Source of the DNA: Yinghuangia sp045039925
Lineage (GTDB): Bacteria > Actinomycetota > Actinomycetes > Streptomycetales > Streptomycetaceae
DNA: 64,000 bases
Direction of reading: 5' to 3'
Assembly (NCBI GenBank): GCA_045039925.1
Contig: CP108400.1
Coordinates: 2,108,001 to 2,172,000 of the forward strand
Each line of letters starts with the position of its first letter. Positions within the stretch are counted from its first letter, which is position 1. Positions 7,458 to 15,859 of the stretch are shown one piece after another. Under the pieces are notes generated by a model, which worked only from the letters and a program-made list of their open reading frames with translations, did no database searches and had not been told where the DNA came from. A program made the position numbers and the translations under genes.

Positions 7458-8726
7458 CTAGGAGCGCGGGCGGCGCTCTGCGGACGGGTCCGCGGACTGC
7501 TCGGCGGAACGGTCGGCGGACTCCTGCTTGCGCACCAGCTTTTCCACCAGGCCGCCGAGGCCCGAGGTCAGCGGCCAGCCCACGTAGTGCGCCAAGTGGA
7601 CGACGACCTCGCGCAGCTGATCGCCCGTCAGCTCGCCGCGCTCCATCGCGCTGGAGAACTGGATCTCCAGCAGGTCGTCCTTGCCCAGCGCCGCCAGGAC
7701 TCCGATGGTGAGCAACCGGCGCTGCCGGATGTCGAGTCCGGGCCGGGTCCAGATCTCGCCGAAGAGGTGGTCCACGGTGAGGTCGAGGTACGGCCCGCTC
7801 GCCCCTTCCAGGCTCATCGGCAGGCTGTAGACCGCGGACATCATGCGCAGCCCCCGGGTCCGCGCGTCCTCCACCGCCGGAGCGGACTCCGCGGCGGCCT
7901 CCTCGACGTCGTACTCCTCGAGCCCGAACACCCGGTGGAACTCCGGTTCGACAAGGCGCGCCACGGGGACGTCCGCGCCGACCTCGTCGGCCAGCGCGAT
8001 CGAGGCACGCAGGTCCTTGTGGGCCATCGCCGCCGCCCCGCGCATCATCTCCGGTGCGGGCCGCATGGCCATCAACGCCGTGGGACCGCCGGTCAGTTCG
8101 TCGCCCGCGACGACGACCTCGCGCAGCTTGGCCACGTCGATCCCGGACGCCTCGGCCATCCGCCGCGCCTCGTCGGCGGCCGCCCAGACGGTGTACTGCA
8201 TGTGATTGCGGATCAGCTTCGCCCGCATGCCCGTGCCGGAGCCGCCCATGTGCACGACCTTGGAGCTGAACGCCTCGACGACGGGCAGCACCCGCGCGAC
8301 GGCCTCGTCGCCGCCGCCGACCATCGACACGAGCCGCCCCCGCGCGGCGGCGCCGGGACCGCCGGTGACCCCGCAGTCCACGACATGGACGCCGGACTCC
8401 GCGCCGGCCTTCGCCAGGTCCTCCAGCGTCGCCATGCCGATGGTGCTCAGCACCAGCACCACCGCCCCCGCGGGCAGTGCGCCGAAGGCCCCGTCCGGGC
8501 CGGTCAGCACCGCCCGCGCCTGGGCGTCGTCGAACACCGCGACCACCAGCGCGTCCGCGTCCGCGGCGGCTTCGGCCGGGGTCGCCGCCGTCGCGGCGCG
8601 GCCCCGGAACACCTCGACCGCCGCCGGGTCCACGTCGTACACGGCGACGTCGAAGCCCCCGCCGACGAGTGACCCCGCGACGCCCGAGCCGATCATCCCC
8701 ACGCCGACAACCGCGACCTTGGCCAT
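7458..8726 (-). CDS. NAD(P)-binding dehydrogenase fused to a carboxymuconolactone decarboxylase-like domain
   Basis: A 422-residue two-part protein. Residues 1-290 look like a 3-hydroxyisobutyrate/6-phosphogluconate dehydrogenase-type beta-hydroxyacid dehydrogenase: Rossmann motif VVGVGMIGSGVAG, the strand VVDCGVTGGPGAAARG, and the helix GTGMRAKLIRNHMQY that carries the catalytic Lys in this family. Residues about 300-395 look like the AhpD/carboxymuconolactone decarboxylase fold (DLTVDHLFGEIWTRPGLDIR, then RRLLTIGVLAALGKDDLLE). The tail is low-complexity (SADRSAEQSADPSAERR). ATG 8726 follows GGGAAAGG. A perfect palindrome lies about 50 bases upstream. The fusion suggests two consecutive steps on one intermediate; the substrate is not inferable. 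Confidence 0.8.
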   Translation of the reverse strand: MAKVAVVGVGMIGSGVAGSLVGGGFDVAVYDVDPAAVEVFRGRAATAATPAEAAADADALVVAVFDDAQARAVLTGPDGAFGALPAGAVVLVLSTIGMATLEDLAKAGAESGVHVVDCGVTGGPGAAARGRLVSMVGGGDEAVARVLPVVEAFSSKVVHMGGSGTGMRAKLIRNHMQYTVWAAADEARRMAEASGIDVAKLREVVVAGDELTGGPTALMAMRPAPEMMRGAAAMAHKDLRASIALADEVGADVPVARLVEPEFHRVFGLEEYDVEEAAAESAPAVEDARTRGLRMMSAVYSLPMSLEGASGPYLDLTVDHLFGEIWTRPGLDIRQRRLLTIGVLAALGKDDLLEIQFSSAMERGELTGDQLREVVVHLAHYVGWPLTSGLGGLVEKLVRKQESADRSAEQSADPSAERRPRS

Positions 8727-8776
8727 GGCACACGCCTTTCCCGTGGTCGACGCCGCGGCCCCGACCACCACCGTTC

Positions 8777-8791
8777 CTGACACTCTGTCAG
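8777..8791. promoter_or_regulatory. Perfect palindrome, candidate operator
   Basis: CTGACA-CTC-TGTCAG is a perfect 6+3+6 palindrome 51 bases upstream of the fused dehydrogenase gene that starts at 8726. It has the size and symmetry of a TetR/GntR-type operator. No regulator gene adjoins it, so the binding protein is unknown. Confidence 0.4.
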
Positions 8792-8980
8792 CGCAGGCTA
8801 GGTCCACGGCACGGGCGTTGCAACGGCGGGTCGCCGCCGCCGACACCTGCAAATCGGTGCGTTTCCGCGCCGATTCGGCGATCTCGGCTTTCTCCCCGAT
8901 CTCCCCGAGCTCCCCGTTCTCCCCGATCCCGGCGATCCCGGCGAGCTGGGCGATCGCAGCGATCCCGGCGATCCCGGCCG

Positions 8981-9766
8981 TCAGCCGCCGGTACCGCCCG
9001 GTACGACGAGGCCGGACTCGTACGCGGCGACCACCGCCTGGGTGCGGTCGCGCAGCCCCAGCTTGGCCAGGACCCGGCTCACGTGGGTCTTGACGGTCTC
9101 CTCGCTGACCAGGAGGTGCCCGGCGATCTCCGGATTGGACAGGCCCGCGGCGATGAGCCGCAGCACCTCGGTCTCGCGCGGCGTGAGGGCACCCAGGCGC
9201 GGGTCCTCGGCCGCCGGCGCCGGCGGCTTCGGGCGCATGCGCGCGAACTCGGCGATCAGGCGCCGGGTCACGGTCGGGGCGAGCAGCCCTTCGCCCGAGG
9301 CCACGACGCGGACGGCGTCGAACAGGCGCTCGGCGGTGACGTCCTTCAGGAGGAACCCGCTCGCCCCGGCGGCGAGCGCGTCGTAGACGTGCTCGTCGAG
9401 GTCGAACGTCGTCAGGATGAGGATGCGTGGTATGCCCGCCCCCGTGCCCCCGACCGCCCCCACGCCCGCGACTCCCCCGACTCCGCCGACTCCCCCGCCG
9501 CCGGGACGCCCGGTGTCGCGAACCGCGTCGGCGTCGCGCGCGACGATGCGTTCGGTCGCCTCGATGCCGTCCATGCCCGGCATCCGTACGTCCATCAGCA
9601 CCACGTCGGGCCGGGTCTCGGCGCACACCCGCACCGCCTCGCCGCCGTCGGCCGCGGTGCCGACCACCGCGAAGTCCGGCTGCGTGGCCAGGAGGCCCGC
9701 GAAGCCCGCGCGTACCACCTCGTGGTCGTCGACGACGACGATCCTGATCGGCGCGGAGCCGGTCAC
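8981..9766 (-). CDS. NarL/LuxR-type response regulator
   Basis: A 261-residue DNA-binding response regulator. The receiver domain has DD at 13-14, the phospho-acceptor Asp59 in VVLMDVRMPGMDG, Thr119 or Thr120 in LILTTFD and Lys141 in FLLKD. The C-terminal LuxR helix-turn-helix is LTPRETEVLRLIAAGLSNPE followed by EETVKTHVSRVLAKLGLRDR. Oddity: residues about 84-112 are a Gly/Val/Ala-rich insertion between alpha-3 and beta-4 of the receiver that normal family members lack. It is encoded immediately after, and overlapping by 4 bases, the sensor kinase, and the pair is divergent from the ABC exporter, its likely target. Confidence 0.92.
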   Translation of the reverse strand: MTGSAPIRIVVVDDHEVVRAGFAGLLATQPDFAVVGTAADGGEAVRVCAETRPDVVLMDVRMPGMDGIEATERIVARDADAVRDTGRPGGGGVGGVGGVAGVGAVGGTGAGIPRILILTTFDLDEHVYDALAAGASGFLLKDVTAERLFDAVRVVASGEGLLAPTVTRRLIAEFARMRPKPPAPAAEDPRLGALTPRETEVLRLIAAGLSNPEIAGHLLVSEETVKTHVSRVLAKLGLRDRTQAVVAAYESGLVVPGGTGG

Positions 9767-10950
9767 GAGCCCTCCCCGTCCGCCGTCGGCGCGGGCAGGT
9801 GGGCCTCGACCACGAAGCCGCCGCCCGGCGCCGCCCCCGCGCTCACCTCGCCGCCGACCATCGCCGCCCGTTCCCGCATCCCCACCAACCCGTGTCCCGC
9901 AAGCGCCCCCGGCACCTTGCCTCCTCCGTCGCGCGGTCCGGGCCCGTTGTCCCTGATCCGCAGCCTGATCCCGGTCTGTGTGTAGCGCAGTTCGACGTCG
10001 ACCGCCGCGCCGCGGGCGTGCCGGCGGGCGTTGGTCAGCGCCTCCTGCACGATGCGGTACGCGGTCAGCTCGATCCCCGGATCCAGCGGCACCACGCGCC
10101 CGTGCACGATCAGCCGGGTCGCCCCGCCGGAGGCGTCCCGCGCGTCGTCGACCAAGTCCACGAGCTGCTGGAGCGCGGGCTGCGGCCGCCGCCCCGGGCT
10201 CTCCCCCGCGTCCTCGCGCAGCACCCCGAGCAGCCGCCGCATCTCGGTGAGGGCGGCCCGCGCCGTGTCGCCGATGGCGAGGAACCGCTTGGCGCCGTCG
10301 GGCGGCAGGCCCGCCGTGGTCAGCCGGGCGTTCTCGGCCTGCACGGCGATCATCGAGATGTGGTGCGCGACCACGTCGTGCAGTTCGCGGGCGATGCGGG
10401 CGCGCTCGCCGCGAGCCGCGTGTTCGAGCAGGCTGTCCGCCACCGCCTGGGCCGCCGCGCTGTAGACCCGGGCCTCGTTGCGGGCCCGCCGGGCGATCCC
10501 GGCCCCGGCGGCCGCGGCGGTGAGCGAGGCGAGCGTGAGGGTGAGGGTCCGTTCCCCGAGGCCGAGGTCCGGCGCCGCCGCGATCGCGTAGCCGAGGAAC
10601 AGCGGGACCGGCAGTGCGGCGAGCACGCGCTTGTTCTGCCGTCCGAGCTGGTGCACGACGGTGAGCTGCGCCGCGGTGCCCGCGACGGTGAGGAGGTGGA
10701 ACGGGGTCATGGCCACGAAATTGGCCGTCGTCACCAGCACCGCCGCCGACACGGTGTGCACCGGCAGCAGCACGAGAGGCACCGTCGTGATCAGGGCCAG
10801 CAGCAGCACCAGCGGGTGCTCCTGCTCACCGAAGCTCCCCTCCGGCCCCGGCAGGCGCAGGGCGGTCTCCAGGAAGGCGAGCACCCCGAGGAGCACGCCC
10901 GCCACCAGCGGCGCGTGCGGTGAGGCCGCGATCCTGCCCATGACCGACAT
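9763..10950 (-). CDS. Sensor histidine kinase (HisKA_3 type)
   Basis: A 395-residue membrane sensor kinase. About five hydrophobic segments occupy residues 15-160. The dimerisation/phospho-acceptor helix is ERARIARELHDVVAHHISMI with the phospho-His near 191. The ATPase domain shows the N box (EALTNARRHA), the DNGPG motif and the G2 region GHGLVGMRERAAMVGG. The start at 10950 (MSVMGRI) follows a GA-rich GGGGAGAGG, though spacing is long and the second Met is possible. It is co-transcribed with the response regulator through an ATGA overlap. The short loops between helices suggest it senses a signal in or near the membrane, as do kinases next to drug exporters. Confidence 0.92.
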   Translation of the reverse strand: MSVMGRIAASPHAPLVAGVLLGVLAFLETALRLPGPEGSFGEQEHPLVLLLALITTVPLVLLPVHTVSAAVLVTTANFVAMTPFHLLTVAGTAAQLTVVHQLGRQNKRVLAALPVPLFLGYAIAAAPDLGLGERTLTLTLASLTAAAAGAGIARRARNEARVYSAAAQAVADSLLEHAARGERARIARELHDVVAHHISMIAVQAENARLTTAGLPPDGAKRFLAIGDTARAALTEMRRLLGVLREDAGESPGRRPQPALQQLVDLVDDARDASGGATRLIVHGRVVPLDPGIELTAYRIVQEALTNARRHARGAAVDVELRYTQTGIRLRIRDNGPGPRDGGGKVPGALAGHGLVGMRERAAMVGGEVSAGAAPGGGFVVEAHLPAPTADGEGS

Positions 10951-10998
10951 CGGTGTGTACGCCTCTCCCCTCCCCCGGTTGGCCGGGCGCGGGCCGCC

Positions 10999-11164
10999 TA
11001 GGCCGTGTCCTGCGGATCTTGATACCACTCGCGCGCCCTGGCACCGCACCTCGCGGCGTTGCAGGACCTCGCGAGTACGACCGAGTACGAGCTTCGGCCC
11101 TGCGCCTTGCGATGCACGGCACCAGAACACGCGAGCGGCACCAAGATCCGCAGGACACGACCTA
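10999..11164. repeat. MITE-like imperfect inverted repeat flanked by TA
   Basis: Two arms of 56 bases (10999-11054 and 11109-11164) form an inverted repeat around a 54-base centre. The outer TA dinucleotides could be a target duplication, and the ends read GGCCGTGTCCTGCGGATCTT and its near complement. Of 56 arm positions, 44 are identical, 11 differ by a transition and one by a transversion. All 11 transitions leave a G-U pair if the minus strand is transcribed. There is no transposase frame. It occupies the 396-bp gap between the sensor kinase and the ABC genes and carries a relative at the window start. Confidence 0.8.
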
Positions 11165-11346
11165 ACCGGAGATCCGCGTACGCCATTGTCACCGGCCCGC
11201 CGACCGCCCGGCGTCCCCCGGGGCAGCCGTCCCGGCATCCCCCGCACGAGGGACGCCCGCCTCCCCCGGTCCCCCGCACCGGGGCCGCCCAAGACGGCTC
11301 CCGTGCGTGACGACCCGGGCGGTACCCGCTCCCTAATCTCCTCGGC

Positions 11347-12357
11347 ATGGACGCAACCATCGAAGTCTCGGACCTGCGCAAGCGGTTCGGTCCGGCCGTC
11401 GCCGTCGACGGCCTGTCGTTCACGGCACGTCCGGGCCAGGTCACCGGATTCGTCGGCCCCAACGGGTCCGGCAAGTCCACGACGATGCGGATGATCCTGG
11501 GCCTGGACGCGCCCGACGGGGGGCAGGCGCTGATCGGCGGCCTCCCCTACCGCGCGATCCGCACTCCGCTGTACGAGGTCGGCGCGCTGCTCGACGCCGC
11601 CGCCGTGCACCCGAGTCGCCGCGGCCGGGACCACCTGCTGTGGATGGCGCACTCGCACGGCGTTCCGACACGCCGCGTCGACGACCTGCTGGAGCAGGTG
11701 GGCCTCGCCTCGGCCGGGCGGCGCCGCGCGGGCGGCTACTCGCTCGGCATGCGGCAGCGGCTCGGCATCGCGGCGGCGCTGCTCGGCGATCCGCCGGTGC
11801 TGCTGCTCGACGAACCGGTCAACGGCCTCGACCCCGAGGGCATCCGCTGGATCCGGGGCTTCCTGAGGTCGCTCGCCGCGGAGGGCCGCACGGTGCTGAT
11901 CTCCAGCCACCTGATGAGCGAACTGGAGGACAGCGCCGACCACTTGGTGGTGGTCGGACGCGGACGGCTGATCGCCGACACCAGCGTGGCCGAACTCCTT
12001 GCCACGGCGTCCGGCGACCGGGTGGCGCTGCGCACCAGCGCGCGTACCCAGGCCATGGGCGTGCTGACCGACGCGGGGGCCACCGTCGCGGCGACGGGGC
12101 GGGACACGCTGACGGTCACGGGGCTCCCCGCGGAGCGCATCGTGTCGCTGCTCGGCGGGCAGGGCGTGCCGTTCTCGGAAGTGTCCGCGCACCGGGCCAC
12201 GTTGGAAGAGGCGTACATGGAACTGACGCGCGACTCGGCGGAGTTCCGGGCCGCCCCGGTTGCCGACGGGGATTCCGCGGTGGACGGCGGGCAGGGCGGC
12301 CACGGCGCCCAGGGAACGAGCGGCGCGAACGGCGCGGACTCCGGGGAGGGACGATGA
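11347..12357 (+). CDS. ABC transporter ATP-binding protein
   Basis: A 336-residue nucleotide-binding subunit of the CcmA/DrrA-type exporter family. Walker A is GPNGSGKST (residues 37-45), the signature is SLGMRQRLG, and Walker B is VLLLDEPVNGLDPEG, followed by the H-loop region LISSHLMSELEDSADH. After the ATPase (about 230) come a family-typical C-terminal domain and a Gly/Ala-rich tail. There is no ribosome site upstream; TAATCT at 11334-11339 lies seven bases before the ATG, as expected for a leaderless message. Two permease genes follow with 4-base overlaps, so this energises their complex. Confidence 0.92.
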   Translation: MDATIEVSDLRKRFGPAVAVDGLSFTARPGQVTGFVGPNGSGKSTTMRMILGLDAPDGGQALIGGLPYRAIRTPLYEVGALLDAAAVHPSRRGRDHLLWMAHSHGVPTRRVDDLLEQVGLASAGRRRAGGYSLGMRQRLGIAAALLGDPPVLLLDEPVNGLDPEGIRWIRGFLRSLAAEGRTVLISSHLMSELEDSADHLVVVGRGRLIADTSVAELLATASGDRVALRTSARTQAMGVLTDAGATVAATGRDTLTVTGLPAERIVSLLGGQGVPFSEVSAHRATLEEAYMELTRDSAEFRAAPVADGDSAVDGGQGGHGAQGTSGANGADSGEGR

Positions 12358-13979
12358 CGACGCAGACTCCCCCCAAGCCGGCCGCGTACCGGTCCGCACT
12401 CACCCGGGGCGGCGACGGCTTCGGCCGCCTGCTGCACGCGGAATGGACGAAGCTGCGCACGGTGCGCCGCTGGACGATCGTGATGGTGAGCGCCGTCGCG
12501 GTGACGATCCTGGTCTCCACGCTCGCCGCGGGCGGAGGTTCGGTGAGCGGGGGCGGCGGCGGGGCGCCGCCGCGCGGACCGGACGGTTCCCGGGTCGTCG
12601 ACGGGTTCCAGTTCGTCGGGCAACCCCTCGTCGGCGACGGGACGGTGACCGCACGGGTCACCGGCCTGACCCGCGACACGACCGCCGAGGAGGACGAGCT
12701 GGGCAGGGGGCTCGGAGGCGGCAAGCCGTCGCCGTGGGCCAAGGCCGGCGTCATCGTGAAGGCGTCCACGACGCCCGGTTCCACCTACGCGGCGATGATG
12801 CTCACCCAGGCGCACGGGGTGCGGTTCCAGTCGGACTTCACCCTCGACCGGGCGGGCAGTTCGGCGCCGCCGTCGGCACCCCGGTGGCTGCGGCTGACGC
12901 GCGCCGGCAATGTCGTGACCGGCTACGAGTCGGCCGACGGCGCGGTCTGGGACAAGGTCGGATCGGCCACGCTCTCGGGCCTGCCGGCGAGTGCCGAGGT
13001 GGGGCTGTTCGTCACGTCGCCTGGGGTATTCGCCGTCGAGCGGGCGTTCGGCTCGACCTCGGTCGAGGGCGGCCCGGCGTCGGCGACCGGCACCTTCGAC
13101 AAGTTCTCCGTCGAGGGCAGGACCGAGGGTTCGGTGCGCGGTGTCGACGTCGGCGCGCCCCCGCGCGGACCCCGGGTGCCGGGCGACGGGCCGAAGGGTC
13201 CGGCCGGACCCGCGGGAGAAGGACTCGGGCCCGAGGGCCCCGGGAACAACTCGGCGTCCGAGTCCGGCGGCGTGCACACCCTCACGGCTTCCGGCGACAT
13301 CGCGCCGGTGGAGGACGAGACCGACCTCGCGCAGCGCTCGCTGGAGGGCGCGATGATCGGGCTGATCCCGCTCGCGGCGCTGGGGGTGCTGTTCATCACC
13401 TCGGAGTACCGCAAGGGCATGATCCTGACGACGTTCACCGCAAGTCCTCGGCGCGGCCGGGTACTTGCCGCGAAGGCCCTCGTGCTGGGCGCCGCGACGT
13501 TCGCCGTCGGGCTGGTGGCGTCGGTTGCCTCGTTCCTGATCGGTCAGCCGCTGCTGCGCTCGTCGGGCCACAAGCCGCCGCAGTTCCCGGAACCGTCGCT
13601 GGGCGACGGACGGGTGTTCGCCGCGGTGGTCGGCACCGCCGCGGTGCTCGCCCTGATCGCGGTGTTCGCCATGGCACTCGGCGCGCTGCTGCGCAACACC
13701 GCCGCGGCGGTGAGCGTCGTCATCGTGCTGCTGGTGCTGCCGCAGATCCTGTTGTCCGGACTGCCCATGGACGCGGCCCGGTTCATCATGCAGGCGACAC
13801 CCGTGGCCGGGTTCGCGGTGCAGCGGACCACGGACGACTTCAGCCAGGTCGACAGTGCGTGCCTGCCCGAGGACGGCTGCTATCCGCAGGCTCCCTGGGC
13901 CGGTCTCGGCGTGCTGTTCCTGTACGCCCTCGTCGCGCTGGCCCTGGCCGTGTGGCGCGTCCGCCGGCGTGCGGCATGA
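12354..13979 (+). CDS. ABC transporter permease with an extracytoplasmic DUF1349-like insert
   Basis: A 541-residue permease, about twice the usual length. The N-terminal part has the family start LHAEWTKLRTVRRWTIVMVS and one membrane helix. Residues about 80-260 are an inserted domain resembling the DUF1349 / concanavalin-like beta-sandwich (WAKAGVIVKAS, GVRFQSDFT, RWLRLTRAGNVVTGYESADG, VGLFVTSPG). A Gly/Pro-rich linker follows and then five helices from about 330 on, beginning with IGLIPLAALGVLFITSEYRK. By topology the insert should face outside. It overlaps both neighbouring genes by 4 bases. The insert could bind carbohydrate or peptide at the cell surface, which is inference. Confidence 0.85.
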   Translation: MTTQTPPKPAAYRSALTRGGDGFGRLLHAEWTKLRTVRRWTIVMVSAVAVTILVSTLAAGGGSVSGGGGGAPPRGPDGSRVVDGFQFVGQPLVGDGTVTARVTGLTRDTTAEEDELGRGLGGGKPSPWAKAGVIVKASTTPGSTYAAMMLTQAHGVRFQSDFTLDRAGSSAPPSAPRWLRLTRAGNVVTGYESADGAVWDKVGSATLSGLPASAEVGLFVTSPGVFAVERAFGSTSVEGGPASATGTFDKFSVEGRTEGSVRGVDVGAPPRGPRVPGDGPKGPAGPAGEGLGPEGPGNNSASESGGVHTLTASGDIAPVEDETDLAQRSLEGAMIGLIPLAALGVLFITSEYRKGMILTTFTASPRRGRVLAAKALVLGAATFAVGLVASVASFLIGQPLLRSSGHKPPQFPEPSLGDGRVFAAVVGTAAVLALIAVFAMALGALLRNTAAAVSVVIVLLVLPQILLSGLPMDAARFIMQATPVAGFAVQRTTDDFSQVDSACLPEDGCYPQAPWAGLGVLFLYALVALALAVWRVRRRAA

Positions 13980-14869
13980 ACGTCGGGACAGGCGCGGGCC
14001 CGCGCACCGGAGCGGGTACGCCACCGGCGGTCACCGCGGACCGCCGGGCCCCGGGGAAGGCGAAGCCTCTCCCCGGGGCCCTGGTCCGGGACTTGCACGC
14101 CGAGTGGACGAAGCTGCGTACCCTGCCCAGCACTTGGTGGCTGATCGTGGCAATCGTCGTGCTCACCGCCGCCGTCGGCGCGATGACGACGGGCGCGGTG
14201 GACACCGACCAGTGCCGCACCGACGAGTCGTGCGGCGAGGACGTCGTCAAGCTCAGCCTGACCGGCACCTGGGTCGGGCAGACGGCGGTGGCGGTGCTGG
14301 CGGTCCTCGCCGTCTCCGGTGAGTACGCCACCGGCACCATCCGCACGACGCTGACCGCGATGCCGGGCCGGCTCCGCGTCCTGGCTGCCAAGGCGGCGGT
14401 GTTGGCGGCGGCGACCGCGGCGGCCGGCACCGCCGCGGTACTCGCCTCGGTCGCCGTCGGCCGGTACCTGCTGATCGGCGGCGGCTTCACCGAGGCGCAC
14501 GGCTACGAGCCGCTGTCGCTCGCCGACGGACCCACCGCCCGGGCGGCGTTCGGCACGGTCCTGTACCTCGTGCTGATCGCCCTGCTGAGTGCCGGCCTCA
14601 CCTGGCTCCTGCGCGACACCGCGGGTTCGCTCACCGCGGTCCTGGGCCTGCTGTACGTCTTCCCCGTCCTCGCGTCGCTGGTCTCGGACGACAAGTGGAT
14701 GGAGAGGCTCAACGAGATCGGGCCCACGTCGGCGGGCATGGCGGTCCAGACGACGGTGGACGTGGCGTCGGCTCCGATCGGGCCCTGGGCGGGGCTCGGA
14801 GTTCTCGCGCTCTGGGCCGCGGGCTGCCTCGCACTGGGCGCCACCGTCCTGCTGCGCCGCGACGCCTGA
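13976..14869 (+). CDS. ABC transporter permease
   Basis: A 297-residue permease of the same family as its upstream neighbour (shared start LHAEWTKLRT, then SGEYATGTIRTTLTAMPGR, parallel to SEYRKGMILTTFTASPRRGR). Six hydrophobic segments are visible; there is no extra domain, but a short loop with two Cys (QCRTDESC) follows the first helix. ATG 13976 overlaps the previous stop by 4 bases. It presumably pairs with the long permease and the ATPase to form a heterodimeric exporter. It ends exactly where the convergent gene at 14870 ends, with no spacer. Confidence 0.88.
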   Translation: MNVGTGAGPRTGAGTPPAVTADRRAPGKAKPLPGALVRDLHAEWTKLRTLPSTWWLIVAIVVLTAAVGAMTTGAVDTDQCRTDESCGEDVVKLSLTGTWVGQTAVAVLAVLAVSGEYATGTIRTTLTAMPGRLRVLAAKAAVLAAATAAAGTAAVLASVAVGRYLLIGGGFTEAHGYEPLSLADGPTARAAFGTVLYLVLIALLSAGLTWLLRDTAGSLTAVLGLLYVFPVLASLVSDDKWMERLNEIGPTSAGMAVQTTVDVASAPIGPWAGLGVLALWAAGCLALGATVLLRRDA

Positions 14870-15697
14870 TCAGCGGAGCGCGCGGGCGAGTTCGGTGGCG
14901 GCCTCGTGCAACGACGGGCCGTACCAAGTGAGGTGACGTCCGCTCAGCAGGACGGACCGGGTCCCGGGGAAACTCTCGGGGCCGTCCTCCGCGGTGAAGC
15001 GGTACGGCTCGTCGGGCAGGACCACGAGGTCCGGACCGGCCGCCACCAGGTCGTCCAGGTCGACGCGCGGATAGCGCTCGGCGTCGCCGGCGTACAGGTT
15101 CGCGACGCCGAAGCGGGCCAGCAGGTCCCCCGCGAAGGTGTCGCGGCCGACGACCATCCACGGACGCCGCCAGATCGGCACCACCGCGGTCCGGGTCGGC
15201 CACGCGGCCCGGTCGATCCGCGACCACGCGTCCTCGGCACGCCCCAGCCACTCCGGCTCGTCGAGTCGGCAGGCGCCGACGAGCAGGCGGCGCAGCGACC
15301 CGAACGCCTCGTCGAGCGTGCGCACTTGGGTGACCCAGACGGCCACCCCCCGGTCCCGCAGCGCGTCCAGGTCGGGGACGCGGTTCTCCTCCTCGTTGGC
15401 GATCACCAGGTCGGGCGCGAGGCCGGCGACGGCGTCGACGTCCGGGTTCTTCGTGCCGCGTACGCGCACCACGTCCAGGTCCGCCGGGTGGCTGCACCAG
15501 TCGGTCGCCCCCACCAGCAGCCCGGGTGCGGTCGCCGCGACGGCCTCGGTCAGCGACGGCACGAGGGACACCACCCGACGCACCCGGTCGGGGACCGGGA
15601 CGGAGTACCCGAGGTCGTCGGTGTCGCGGTGCGCGGTGTCCCGGTGCTCGGTGTCGCGGTGCGCGGTCCTGCGCGGGGCTGCGGACTGGTCGGTCAT
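14870..15697 (-). CDS. Cobalamin/metal-binding helical-backbone receptor (BtuF-like)
   Basis: A 275-residue protein with the class III substrate-binding fold: start RRVVSLVPSLTEAVAAT, then GATDWCSHPADLD, GTKNPDVDAVAGLAPDLVIA, and later DLDDLVAAGPDLVVLPDEPY, as in BtuF-like and helical-backbone metal receptors. No signal peptide or lipobox is seen, so it would act in the cytoplasm, which is usual for this actinobacterial subgroup. The N-terminus carries three HRDT repeats from a 24-base DNA repeat. AGGAG precedes ATG 15697. The ligand (corrinoid or ferric chelate) is not decidable from sequence. Confidence 0.7.
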   Translation of the reverse strand: MTDQSAAPRRTAHRDTEHRDTAHRDTDDLGYSVPVPDRVRRVVSLVPSLTEAVAATAPGLLVGATDWCSHPADLDVVRVRGTKNPDVDAVAGLAPDLVIANEEENRVPDLDALRDRGVAVWVTQVRTLDEAFGSLRRLLVGACRLDEPEWLGRAEDAWSRIDRAAWPTRTAVVPIWRRPWMVVGRDTFAGDLLARFGVANLYAGDAERYPRVDLDDLVAAGPDLVVLPDEPYRFTAEDGPESFPGTRSVLLSGRHLTWYGPSLHEAATELARALR

Positions 15698-15859
15698 CGG
15701 CGCTCCTGTTCGACGGGCCTCCAGCCTAGGCATGCGCCGGAAAGGCGTATGTCCGGGCATTTTGTATGACTGTTCCGTGACCCGTATAGCCGCCAACCGT
15801 CCGGGGTAATGCCCAGTCGTCCGGGTGGCGGAAAACGGGGGAATGGCCGAGGGGGTCTC

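Noticed and set aside
7449..7459. Further copy of the inverted-repeat end (GACACGACCTA)
   Set aside because: Only 11 bases match and nothing continues on either side; chance match is likely.
9763..12399. Extended start for the sensor kinase far upstream
   Set aside because: The open frame merely continues through the inverted-repeat element and antisense to the ABC gene; the start at 10950 fits kinase homology.
11640..13979. Extended start for the long permease inside the ATPase gene
   Set aside because: ATG 12354 has the ATGA overlap typical of the operon and opens the recognisable permease sequence.
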